This document shows positions 24,459 to 32,085 of a stretch of 37,996 nucleotides of DNA, piece by piece. The first letter of the stretch is position 1, and each line of letters opens with the position of its first letter. The DNA is taken from contig JBDTVS010000232.1 in assembly GCA_040007095.1 (NCBI GenBank), positions 1 to 37,996 on the forward strand, given 5' to 3'. Both the position numbers and the translations under genes were made by a program. Source of the DNA: JBDTVS01 sp040007095. Lineage in GTDB: Bacteria; Acidobacteriota; Vicinamibacteria; Vicinamibacterales; CAVVIG01. The notes below the pieces were generated by a model. It saw only the letters and a program-made list of their open reading frames with translations. It did no database searches and was not told the origin of the DNA.

Positions 24459-25379
24459 GTGCTGCGCTTCCTGATTCGTCGTGTGCTGCTGACCGTCCCG
24501 GTCTTGCTCGGCGTCGCGACGCTGGTGTTCTCGCTGATCCACCTGGTCCCGGGAGACCCAGCGCAGGCGATGCTTGGTGAAAGCGCATCACCCGCGGACA
24601 TGGCGGAGTTGCGAGCGAAGCTCGGTCTCGACCGGCCGCTCCTGGTGCAGTACGGGAGGTTTCTTCGCGGCCTGACGATCGGAGATCTTGGGGTATCGCT
24701 GCGAACCAACCAGCCGGTGGCTGAGGCGATTGCCGAGCGGATGCCTGCGACCGTCGAGCTTGGCGTGGCGGCGATGGTCCTTGCCACCGTGCTTGCCATA
24801 CCGCTTGGCATCCTGGCCGCGGTTCGCGCCGGCACGATCGTCGATCACACGGCGACGACGCTCGCCTTGATCGGGATTTCGATGCCGAATTTCTGGCTGG
24901 GGCCGCTGCTGGCGATCGTCTTTTCGGTGACGCTTGGCTGGTTGCCGGTCTCGGGGTGGGGAACGCTCGCGCATCTGGTGCTGCCGGCGGTCACGCTGGG
25001 CGCACCGCTCGCTGCGGTGATCGCGCGGATGACGCGTGCCAGCGTGATCGAGGAACTGCGCGAGCTCTATGTCCTGGCCGCGCGCGCGCGGGGCGTGTCG
25101 CGTCTGCGAGCCGTGCTCCAGCACGCATTTCGCAACAGCCTGATTCCAATCGTGACGGTGCTCGGTCTGCAATTCGGTGCGGTGCTGACGGGGGCCGTGA
25201 TCACCGAGACCATCTTTGCCTGGCCCGGCGTCGGCCGCCTGCTGATTCAGTCCATCGGATTCCGGGACTACCCGATCGTCCAGGGCTGCATCCTCTTGAT
25301 CGCCGTGACGTACGTGTCGGTGAATCTTCTCACTGACTTGGTGTACGGACTGCTGGATCCGCGCATTCGCTATGACTAG
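24459..25379 (+). CDS. ABC transporter permease, dipeptide/oligopeptide type (DppB-like)
   Basis: 306 residues starting at GTG 24459. It is an inner-membrane permease of the peptide/nickel class. The DppB-type N-terminus is RRVLLTVPVLLGVATLVF followed by HLVPGDPAQAMLGE and GDLGVSLRTNQPV. Six hydrophobic segments follow. The cytoplasmic coupling loop (EAA motif) is AARARGVSRLRAVLQHAFRNSLIP. It ends DPRIRYD, typical of the family. It pairs with the DppC-like gene that starts 336 bp later; the gap holds a hairpin element. No substrate-binding protein or ATPase genes are in the window, so the transporter is incomplete locally. Confidence 0.92.
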   Translation: MLRFLIRRVLLTVPVLLGVATLVFSLIHLVPGDPAQAMLGESASPADMAELRAKLGLDRPLLVQYGRFLRGLTIGDLGVSLRTNQPVAEAIAERMPATVELGVAAMVLATVLAIPLGILAAVRAGTIVDHTATTLALIGISMPNFWLGPLLAIVFSVTLGWLPVSGWGTLAHLVLPAVTLGAPLAAVIARMTRASVIEELRELYVLAARARGVSRLRAVLQHAFRNSLIPIVTVLGLQFGAVLTGAVITETIFAWPGVGRLLIQSIGFRDYPIVQGCILLIAVTYVSVNLLTDLVYGLLDPRIRYD

Positions 25380-25389
25380 ACATCTTCTG

Positions 25390-25549
25390 GTGTCGTGTCT
25401 CAGAAGTTCGTTGTTGCATCGAGGGCGGCGAGGCGCCCGGCCGGCAAGGCGCGAAGATCAAGCATATCGGGAATATGTGAGCGATGAGCAACGCAGCCCG
25501 CCGGGATGCATCGTCGACCGAATGCCAACGAACTTCTGGGACACGACAC
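25390..25549. repeat. Hairpin element, copy 1 (between dppB- and dppC-like genes)
   Basis: A 160-bp unit with 24-bp terminal inverted repeats (25390-25413 and 25526-25549) matching at 23 of 24 positions, the one difference being a T/C change that would keep a G-U pair in RNA. The core 25430-25513 runs GAGGCGCCCGG, CGGCAAGGCG, a stem-loop GCATAT-CGGGA-ATATGT (25462-25478), GAGCAACGCAGC and CCGGGATGCATCG. The same core, inverted, is found at 26584-26742, and a diverged one at 17422-17587. It begins 11 nt after the permease stop codon and separates two genes that are normally adjacent. It contains no ORF. Confidence 0.78.
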
Positions 25550-25614
25550 TAGAGCCAGAGTCTCGCAAGATGAAGCAGGTTGTGCTCGGTTCGGCTTTGG
25601 ACGCTGTCTTCGCT

Positions 25615-25696
25615 GCGGCCGCTGAGCGGCCGCGTCGTGAAGATTCGCCGCACCCTGGTCCGTTCTTGCTGGTCGGTTTGAGGCGAAGCTTCACGA
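25615..25696. other. Two adjacent stem-loops upstream of the dppC-like gene
   Basis: First, two self-complementary octamers GCGGCCGC (25615-25622 and 25626-25633) separated by TGA. Then a 15-bp inverted repeat with one mismatch, TCGTGAAGATTCGCC (25635-25649) against GGCGAAGCTTCACGA (25682-25696), around a 32-nt loop. Both lie within 100 nt of the permease start. They could be RNA structures affecting expression of the downstream gene or remains of another hairpin element whose core I could not match. Confidence 0.5.
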
Positions 25697-25715
25697 AGGA
25701 CAGGGGAGCGGCTCG

Positions 25716-26510
25716 ATGCTGAGGGTTGGCGCGGCGATCGTCCTCGTGATGGCCCTTGCCGCTGTCGCCGGCCCTTGGCTGTCATCGTCCGAACCGGATC
25801 AGCAGGTGCTGAGCTTACGGTTGTCGGGGCCGAGCGCCGGGCACCCCTTTGGCCTGGACGAGCTCGGACGAGACATCCTCGCGCGCGTCCTCGCCGGCGC
25901 CCGCATCTCTTTTTTCGTGGCGTTGGTCGTGGTCTGCGTTTCGTCGCTGGTCGGCACACTCCTCGGCGCCGTCGCGGGCTACTACGGCGGGATTCCCGAC
26001 GAGATCATCAGCCGCGCCACCGACATTCTGCTGGCGTTTCCCGGGATATTGCTCGCGATTGCGTTGGTCGCCGTGCTTGGCCCCAGCCTGGGCAACGTGT
26101 TGTTCGCGCTGACGATTATCGGATGGGTGGGGTACGCGCGATTGGTCCGGGGGCAGGTCCTTCGGGCGCGCGAATTCGAGTACGTGCGCGCGGCGCAGGC
26201 GTTGGGGGCGACGACGCCACGGGTGTTGCTTCGCCACATCATCCCGACGGCGCTGCCAGCCGTCGTGGTGCAGGCCACGCTCGGGATGGCGGGCGCCATT
26301 CTCGGCGAAGCGGCGCTGAGCTTCCTCGGACTTGGCGTGCAGCCGCCGACGGCGAGCTGGGGCTCCATGCTCAATGGGGGGCGCGCGCACCTGCTCGATG
26401 CGCCGCATCTGACGCTGTTTCCTGGCCTTGCGATGGCGCTTCTCGTACTCGGCTTCAATTTTCTGGGGGACGGGCTGCGGGATCTGGCGGATCCCAAGGG
26501 GCGGCGATAA
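25716..26510 (+). CDS. ABC transporter permease, dipeptide/oligopeptide type (DppC-like)
   Basis: 264 residues, the second permease of a peptide/nickel-class importer. GGGGAG precedes the ATG at 25716. Typical segments are GHPFGLDELGRDILARVLAG (the DppC 'GTD..GRD' region), SRATDILLAFPGILLAIALV, the coupling loop RAAQALGATTPRVLLRHIIP, and the end NFLGDGLRDLADPKGRR. Hydrophobic helices span about 5-22, 62-90, 105-135, 180-210 and 225-250. It must work with the DppB-like protein, an ATPase pair and a periplasmic binding protein encoded elsewhere. A short hairpin derivative starts 3 nt after its stop. Confidence 0.92.
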   Translation: MLRVGAAIVLVMALAAVAGPWLSSSEPDQQVLSLRLSGPSAGHPFGLDELGRDILARVLAGARISFFVALVVVCVSSLVGTLLGAVAGYYGGIPDEIISRATDILLAFPGILLAIALVAVLGPSLGNVLFALTIIGWVGYARLVRGQVLRAREFEYVRAAQALGATTPRVLLRHIIPTALPAVVVQATLGMAGAILGEAALSFLGLGVQPPTASWGSMLNGGRAHLLDAPHLTLFPGLAMALLVLGFNFLGDGLRDLADPKGRR

Positions 26511-26512
26511 CA

Positions 26513-26578
26513 GCCCGCGGTGAACGTCCGGGCGGGGATGCATCGCTCGTCGAATGCAGCCAGACGTTCACCACGGGC
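26513..26578. repeat. Short derivative of the hairpin element (copy 4)
   Basis: A 66-bp unit with 19-bp inverted arms (26513-26531 and 26560-26578, 17 of 19 matching). The 28-nt interior GGGGATGCATCG...CGAATGC matches only the end of the core of copy 1 (GGGATGCATCGTCGACCGAATGC). The middle of the core, including the internal stem-loop, is absent. The arms differ from those of all other copies. It starts 3 nt after the DppC-like stop and is followed 5 nt later by a full copy in the opposite orientation. Confidence 0.65.
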
Positions 26579-26583
26579 CGTTA

Positions 26584-26742
26584 AGGACCCTGGCGGAAAT
26601 TAGGCTGCCACCTTCGCCGTCGATGCATCCCGCCGGGCTGCGTTGCTCGTCGCTTGCATACTCCCGGTATGCGCGCTCCTCACGCCTTGCCGGGCGGGCG
26701 CCTCGATGCCCAAGCTGACAGCTTAATTCCCGCCAGGGTCCT
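26584..26742. repeat. Hairpin element, copy 2 (after the dppC-like gene)
   Basis: A 159-bp unit with 24-bp terminal inverted repeats (26584-26607 and 26719-26742, 22 of 24 matching). The interior is the reverse complement of the core of copy 1, with most bases shared: GATGCATCCCGCCGGGCTGC, GTTGCTCGTCGC, a perfect stem-loop GCATAC-TCCCG-GTATGC (26656-26672), CGCCTTGCCGGGCGGGCGCC and TCGATGC. The arms (AGGACCCTGGCGG...) do not resemble the arms of copies 1 or 3. Located between the converging permease and TPR genes. Confidence 0.78.
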
Positions 26743-26770
26743 AAGGTTCCGAGTTCCGGACGGCAGCGCG

Positions 26771-28093
26771 TCAGGGCAATCGGCGCCGGAGGGCGAGCAG
26801 CGACTCATCCTCCGGGTTCTTGTCGAGCCCGCGCGCGACCCAGACGGCGGCCGTAGTCCGGTCGTTCACTTTCAACGAGAGCGCCGCAATCCGTGCCGCG
26901 CGTAGAGCCAGCTCATCGTCGTCGCCTACCAGCGCGTCGTATTGGAGCAGCGCGCGGCGCGCGGAATCGAGATGGTTCTGCTGCTCGGCCGCGTCGGCAA
27001 GGTGGCGGAACGCCGCGGGATCCACGGGAAAGCGCTCGGTCGCCTGCTGCAACGTGCGTTCGGCGAGATCGGTTCGACCACTTTGGAGCAGCGCGCGCCC
27101 GTACAGCGTCAGCGCTTCACTGGTCGCCGCGCTGCTCGAGGCGGCGCGCTCGAGCGCCTCGAGCGCCTTGTTCATCGCGACGGCATCGGTCCGATCCTGC
27201 GCGATCTCGAGCCAGATCCGCCCGAGAGCCGCGTAGATCTGCGGTTGGTCTGGCGTGCGTTCGAGCGCGGTGCCGAGGGTCAGCACGGCGAGATTGGCCT
27301 GGCCGGCGCGCTTCGGGTCGTTTTCCCGTGAGTCTCCCGCCCATCGGGCGTGCGCCAGGCCGATCGCGATTTGACGTTCGACGCGGTTGCGATCCAGCCC
27401 GGCGAGGACGTGCAGTTGTGCGAGCTGGTCGCCCCGACGGCCGAGCGAGCCGTAGAGATCGGCCAGCTCTTCGCGCGCCGCGATCAGGCCCGGCGACAGG
27501 GAAACCGCTTTCTCGAGGGCGCGCTGCGCCTCGGCCGGCCGGCGTTGATCGCGAAAACACAGCGACTGAAGATAGTAGGCATCGGTCATCTGGTCGTCGA
27601 GACGCAGCGCGGTCTCGAGTGCGGTCAACGCGGCGTCCGCGCGGCCGTCGCGATAGCGCGCCAGCGCCAACTTGTAGCTGACCCGCGCGGCCCGGTCGTC
27701 CAGTCGAAGCGCCTGCTCGTAGATCTCGCCGGCGCGATGGAAGCGCTGCTGTGCATAGCGGATGTCGGCCAGTTCCTCGAGGGGGCGGGTCGCCATCGCG
27801 TCCAGGATCGCGGCGGTCTGATAGTCGCGGGCCGCCGCTTCGAGATCGCCGCGGCGCTGATACGTCTCGCCTCGACGCAGATGGGCCAGCATCGAGTCCG
27901 GTCGCAGGGCAATCGCGCCGCTGTAGGCCTCGATGGCGGCAAACGTCTGCTCGTCGCGCAGGGCCGCATCACCCCGGCCGAGCATCACGCGATAGTCGCG
28001 GTCACGCGACGCGGCGTGATAGGCCCAGGCGCCGCCCACGCCCGCGACCGTGATCAAGACGAGCCCGATAAGGCTCCGCTTCACGGCACTCAT
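26771..28093 (-). CDS. Membrane-anchored TPR protein
   Basis: 440 residues. One N-terminal transmembrane helix (RSLIGLVLITVAGVGGAWAY, about 6-25) is followed by roughly ten tetratricopeptide helical hairpins, such as AFAAIEAYSGAIALRPDSMLA-like, YQRRGDLEAAARDYQTAAIL and LLQSGRTDLAERTLQQATERF. TPRs are protein-interaction scaffolds; this one would face the periplasm. No catalytic domain is seen. It is divergent from the ECF sigma gene with about 120 bp between. The partner is unknown. Confidence 0.82.
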   Translation of the reverse strand: MSAVKRSLIGLVLITVAGVGGAWAYHAASRDRDYRVMLGRGDAALRDEQTFAAIEAYSGAIALRPDSMLAHLRRGETYQRRGDLEAAARDYQTAAILDAMATRPLEELADIRYAQQRFHRAGEIYEQALRLDDRAARVSYKLALARYRDGRADAALTALETALRLDDQMTDAYYLQSLCFRDQRRPAEAQRALEKAVSLSPGLIAAREELADLYGSLGRRGDQLAQLHVLAGLDRNRVERQIAIGLAHARWAGDSRENDPKRAGQANLAVLTLGTALERTPDQPQIYAALGRIWLEIAQDRTDAVAMNKALEALERAASSSAATSEALTLYGRALLQSGRTDLAERTLQQATERFPVDPAAFRHLADAAEQQNHLDSARRALLQYDALVGDDDELALRAARIAALSLKVNDRTTAAVWVARGLDKNPEDESLLALRRRLP

Positions 28094-28106
28094 GGTAACC
28101 CGCCAA

Positions 28107-28134
28107 GGAACATTTCGCCTTTCGCAGGGTCTAA
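28107..28134 (+). promoter_or_regulatory. ECF-type promoter before the sigma factor gene
   Basis: GGAACA (28107-28112), a 16-nt spacer, and GTCTAA (28129-28134) resemble the -35 GGAAC and -10 GTC boxes read by ECF sigma factors, suggesting that this sigma factor transcribes its own gene. A TATAGT at about 28160 is a rival sigma70 -10 box but lacks a good -35 partner. Confidence 0.4.
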
Positions 28135-28214
28135 ACGGCCAGGTTCTTCTCTCATCCTGCTATAGTGAGAAGAGGTAATCAGCCTTCGGGCTCGCCATCT
28201 ACTGGGGAACTCGG

Positions 28215-28820
28215 GTGAAACAGGCGCGAGTCGTCACTTGGTCGGACGTCGGCGATCGCGAGGCATCGCTGGTGCTCCGTTGTGCTGCGGGCGACGAGCG
28301 GGCGTCCGCCGAGCTCATGGCTGAGCACCAGCGGACCGTGGTCCAGCTGGCCGGCAATCTGCTGGGCGATCGGGAAGAGGCGCTCGACCTGTCCCAGGAA
28401 GTCTTCCTTCGCGTCTTCAGGACGATTCATCGGTTCCGCGGTCAGTCCAGTTTACGGACATGGATCTACCGTATCGCCGTGAACCAGGCGCGCAACCGCC
28501 ATCGGTTCTGGCTGCGGCGTCATCGCGCCGATCAGATATCCCTCGATCAGCACGTCGCCACTCACGGAGATGTGCTGCGCGGGCTCGGGCCGGCACCGGA
28601 CCGGGTGTTGGCCCAAAAAGAGCTTGCCGAGCGTCTGAACGGTGCGTTGGAACGGTTGCCGTTTGAACAGCGAACGGCGATCGTGTTGCGGGAGGTGGAT
28701 GGATTGAGCTACGAAGAGATCGCGTTTTCCCTGGGACTGCCGATCGGGACCGTCAAATCGCGCCTGACGCGCGCACGCCAGGCGCTGCGCGCCGACCTGC
28801 GGGATGTGAGGACGACATGA
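28215..28820 (+). CDS. ECF-family RNA polymerase sigma factor
   Basis: 201 residues from GTG 28215. Region 2 is clear: AELMAEHQRTVVQLAGNLLG, DREEALDLSQEVFLRVFRTI (polymerase binding) and LRTWIYRIAVNQARNRHR (-10 recognition). After a short linker, region 4 has LPFEQRTAIVLREVDGLSYE, then EIAFSLGLPIGTVKSRLTRA as the -35-binding helix-turn-helix. Region 1.1 and region 3 are absent, as in group IV sigma factors. Its stop overlaps the start of the anti-sigma gene (ATGA). The pair would control envelope or stress genes; targets are not visible except a possible own promoter. Confidence 0.94.
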   Translation: MKQARVVTWSDVGDREASLVLRCAAGDERASAELMAEHQRTVVQLAGNLLGDREEALDLSQEVFLRVFRTIHRFRGQSSLRTWIYRIAVNQARNRHRFWLRRHRADQISLDQHVATHGDVLRGLGPAPDRVLAQKELAERLNGALERLPFEQRTAIVLREVDGLSYEEIAFSLGLPIGTVKSRLTRARQALRADLRDVRTT

Positions 28821-29665
28821 CACCGGTCAACTGTGCCGCGGCCCAGCGACGACTCCAGGAACTGCACGACGGCGAACTGCCGGTGGGGGAGCAGATCGCT
28901 GTTCAAATCCATGTCGATTCGTGCCGCGTGTGTGCCGACAGTCTGGAAGACATTCAGTTCGTCTCCGCGGCTCTCAAAAGCGGAGCGAGAGGCCGGGATC
29001 TGTTGTCTCACGAGGACTCGCCGGCGTTCGTCGCAGCGGTGGTCAGCCGTCGGTCCGCGGAAGACGGCGCGTCGTTGTGGTTCCGTGTTCGGGAGATGTT
29101 CGACGACATGCACCTGGTCTATGCGGGGCTCGGTGCGGCCGCGGCAACGGCCGTGTCGGTGGTCATCATGCTGGGCATGATGCGGTTCGCGCCCGTGGGA
29201 CACCGCAACGCGAGCCCGTCGGCATCGCTGGCAGCGCTCATGACGTTGGCCGCGGCGCCCGAGACGAGTGCGAACGCCATCGCCATCGATCCCGCCTCGC
29301 ATGCACGCGGGACGGCACGGTTCCAGGCAGCGAACGAGACGGCCGCCGAAGACGCGGTGTTCGAGCTGGCGTCGGTCGTCACCCGCAAGGGCCGTCTGGT
29401 CAATCTCGCCCGGCTCAAGCAAGGCCACAAAGCCACGCGCGACGAAGCCAAGGCGATCGAGGAACTGCTCGTCTCGGTGACCCGCAGCAGCATCGAGCCG
29501 GGATGGACGGAGGGCGCACCGGTGGCGGCCGAGGGGATGGTGTGGCTCGTCACGCGAATGACCGTGCGCGCGAACAAGGCGGTCGACGTCGATCTGCCGA
29601 TCCCTCCGGCCAAGGCGAAACGCATCGCGCAGACCTACGAGGCGTCGCCTCTGATCAGACTGTAA
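28817..29665 (+). CDS. Anti-sigma factor with zinc-finger N-terminus and transmembrane helix
   Basis: 282 residues coupled to the sigma gene by ATGA overlap. The N-terminal zf-HC2-like motif IHVDSCRVCADSL has the His-x3-Cys-x2-Cys arrangement of zinc-binding anti-sigma domains, which hold the sigma factor at the membrane. One transmembrane helix (LVYAGLGAAAATAVSVVIML, about 95-118) follows. The periplasmic part of about 160 residues contains a segment VFELASVVTRKGRLVNLARL and a conserved-looking GMVWLVTRMTVRANKAVDVD. I do not recognise it as a named sensor domain. Release would be by regulated proteolysis or conformational change, inferred from the family. Confidence 0.85.
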   Translation: MTPVNCAAAQRRLQELHDGELPVGEQIAVQIHVDSCRVCADSLEDIQFVSAALKSGARGRDLLSHEDSPAFVAAVVSRRSAEDGASLWFRVREMFDDMHLVYAGLGAAAATAVSVVIMLGMMRFAPVGHRNASPSASLAALMTLAAAPETSANAIAIDPASHARGTARFQAANETAAEDAVFELASVVTRKGRLVNLARLKQGHKATRDEAKAIEELLVSVTRSSIEPGWTEGAPVAAEGMVWLVTRMTVRANKAVDVDLPIPPAKAKRIAQTYEASPLIRL

Positions 29666-29715
29666 CCGCGGCCGGCTCGGCCGCAGGCCGGGACCTGGGC
29701 CTCAGCCGCGGGTTG

Positions 29716-31968
29716 TCAGCGTCTGGACGGCCTGTCGACGTGACCGTTCGCGACGTTATTCATCACGTCGCTGGCTCGCAGCGCCAGGCCGAGCTCGCCG
29801 AGCTCACCGTTCACGACAAGCTCGTAGTGTTCTTCCTTCGAATCCGCAACACCGTCCTTTGGGAACACCCCAAGCCATCGTTGACCGTCGCTCGAGTACT
29901 CGACCCGGGAAATCGGCGAATGGTCGTCTTTGACGTCGAAGGTGATCGTCGTTCGGCCCGCGTCGACCTTCACCGCGTCGATCACGATCGTCGGCGGCGT
30001 GTTGTCGATTTCGAGGGCGATGCTGTCGAGCTCGCCCGTCAGGGTCGTGCCGGCCGGATTCGAGGGGCCGTCGGAGGCGACCACCTTCACAAAGTACGTC
30101 CCGTTCGGCACCGTCGTGGTGTCCCAGACGATGATGGAGTCGGTCATTCCGCTCCGCAGCACCTTCCAGGACGTTTCACCCTCGCGGCGATAGAGCAGGT
30201 TGTAGATCAGGTCGTCTTCGTTCTCGTCGTCCGCCTTCCAGATGAGCGTCTGGAGCCCCTTCTGATAGGTGCGCCGCCCAAGCGAGGGCGTGTTTCCGGT
30301 CGGACCGGTCATCGCGGCGGAGGTCAGCTTTCGATCCGGCGTCGTTTGATCGTCGAAGCCGGCCAATTCGGGCTCGCCGGTCGTGAACGGCTTCTGAAAG
30401 ACGATGCCGGGCTGGTGCACGGTGATTGAGCGGACCTGCGGACGGATGTTGCGCTGGAGGTAGGCCGCCGTGACCGAGGTGAGGACGGGCCCCTCGCCTT
30501 TACCGGTCAGAACTGCGCGCCACTGCAGATACCGCGCCTTGGGGCTGACGATCGCCGAACCATCGGCGGACTTGTAGGGAGGCGACCACACGCTCCAGGT
30601 GTCGTCCGGCGTTTCCGTGTTCCCCGAACGCGTGGAGATATCGATTTGATTGCCGCCCGACGCCGTTCCGCGCCAGCTGATCGTGCCCCAGGTGGACACC
30701 ATCTGCGCGTCGCGCGGTTCCGATTCGTAAGTGCCGCGCGTCGCGCGATCCTCCGAGAGCCGGAACAGTTTGCCGGGATTCGCGGTGGTGTAGTACGTGC
30801 GGCCGCGCGCGTCTTTGTAGAATGCCGTCACCTGCTGGGCAGCGCCGCGTGCGACCAGCGTGGGCCGCACCGGATCGCCGTCGAGCCGATAGACCTTGCC
30901 TTTGTTGCCCGTGCCCACAATCAACGCGCCGTCGGCCGCAAACGTAAGATCGTACGGCGCGTCGTCGCGCGATTCCCAGAGTTGATCCCAGAGTCCGTCC
31001 GGCGCGATACGGTAGACCGCGCCTTTTGAATTCCTGCGGTTCTCCCGACCGGACTGAGAGGAAGGGGTGGGGCTTCCTCCCGACGGATCGATGACGGCGA
31101 ACGACGTCACCTCGACTGACACGGACGGGGTCAACGGGCGTGTGCTGTCCGATACCGGGGCGGCCGCGCCGCTGTCGGAGCCGCTCGCACTCGATCCGCT
31201 GGAAGGACGGCCGCTGAGCGCGGCCGCGTACACCAGGCCGCGGGCACCGAGGCGAAGCGTCCGGATCTCGTCGTACGGCGAGTCGAGCAGCACGAAACCC
31301 CTGCCGTCGGCGTCGACCCGCAAGACGCGCCCGGGAGTGCCTGTGCCGACGAGCAGGTTGCCGGCCTGGTCGAAGGTCAACGCGGTGGCATGGGTGGCTT
31401 TCGTGTCGTAGAACCTGGTCCCCTTGCCCTCGGGCGTGATCCGATAGACCAGCCCTTTCTCGCCAGTGCCCGCGAACACGTTGCCTTTCCCATCGACTGC
31501 CAACGACCAGATGTACTTGTCGTCAGGGTCGAAGAAAACAGTGTCCTTGCCGTCGCGATCTACTTTGTAGATGCGTCCGTCGGGTGACGTCGCCACGTAG
31601 AGTCCCCCGTTGGGCGCTGGCGCGAGGGCATGCACTTCGAGCTCGGGCGCATCGAAAAACAGCGAGCCCTTGCCCTGCGGGTCGACGCGAAAGACCTTGC
31701 CTTCGTTGCCGGTGCCGACGAAGAGCGATCCATCGGGCCCGGAGGTCAACGCCCACAGAAACGGCGCCGATGTTTCGTAGACGACTTCCGTGGCCGGCCC
31801 GAGCATCAGGCGTCCCTGGCTGTCGATCGACAGGCTCGTCACCTCGCCTTTGAGAAGATCGGATTGCGTGGCGGCCAGAAAGAACTTGGACGAAGACGCG
31901 TGGGTCGAAACACCGATGAGCGCGACGACCGCGACAACCGCCGCGAGGAGGGAACCGGCTTTGACCAT
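29716..31968 (-). CDS. Exported beta-propeller (WD40/NHL-like) protein
   Basis: About 750 residues from the ATG at 31968, chosen because the signal peptide (VKAGSLLAAVVAVVALIGV) begins there; the frame extends 17 codons further up without such a signal. The first about 350 residues are repeated blades with the pattern DGSLFVGTGNEGKVFRVD, GGLYVATSPDGRIYKVDRDG, NVFAGTGEKGLVYRITPEG and NLLVGTGTPGRVLRVDADG, followed by further blades and a C-terminal fibronectin-like part (VVASDGPSNPAGTTLTGELD, SISRVEYSSDGQRW-like). No enzyme motif is seen. It lies just downstream of the S55 peptidase gene on the same strand (117 nt), so they may be co-transcribed. Function unknown, probably periplasmic or surface binding. 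Confidence 0.85.
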   Translation of the reverse strand: MVKAGSLLAAVVAVVALIGVSTHASSSKFFLAATQSDLLKGEVTSLSIDSQGRLMLGPATEVVYETSAPFLWALTSGPDGSLFVGTGNEGKVFRVDPQGKGSLFFDAPELEVHALAPAPNGGLYVATSPDGRIYKVDRDGKDTVFFDPDDKYIWSLAVDGKGNVFAGTGEKGLVYRITPEGKGTRFYDTKATHATALTFDQAGNLLVGTGTPGRVLRVDADGRGFVLLDSPYDEIRTLRLGARGLVYAAALSGRPSSGSSASGSDSGAAAPVSDSTRPLTPSVSVEVTSFAVIDPSGGSPTPSSQSGRENRRNSKGAVYRIAPDGLWDQLWESRDDAPYDLTFAADGALIVGTGNKGKVYRLDGDPVRPTLVARGAAQQVTAFYKDARGRTYYTTANPGKLFRLSEDRATRGTYESEPRDAQMVSTWGTISWRGTASGGNQIDISTRSGNTETPDDTWSVWSPPYKSADGSAIVSPKARYLQWRAVLTGKGEGPVLTSVTAAYLQRNIRPQVRSITVHQPGIVFQKPFTTGEPELAGFDDQTTPDRKLTSAAMTGPTGNTPSLGRRTYQKGLQTLIWKADDENEDDLIYNLLYRREGETSWKVLRSGMTDSIIVWDTTTVPNGTYFVKVVASDGPSNPAGTTLTGELDSIALEIDNTPPTIVIDAVKVDAGRTTITFDVKDDHSPISRVEYSSDGQRWLGVFPKDGVADSKEEHYELVVNGELGELGLALRASDVMNNVANGHVDRPSRR

Positions 31969-32085
31969 GGTGTGTGAACAGCCCGGCGAGTTAGAGAGTA
32001 ACGACACGTCTGGAATCACATCCGATGCGCGCGTCCTGATGCCGTCGGTGATGGCGTAGCTCGCGGCGCATCGACTGGCAACTCC

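Noticed and set aside
25390..25549. Integron attC site
   Set aside because: The arms are near-perfect and long, lack the R'/R'' consensus (GTTRRRY/RYYYAAC) and extrahelical bases, and no integron integrase is present.
28921..30429. 502-codon plus-strand frame overlapping the anti-sigma gene and the propeller gene
   Set aside because: Crosses the ends of two genes with clear motifs in other frames; low-complexity Arg/Gly-rich translation.
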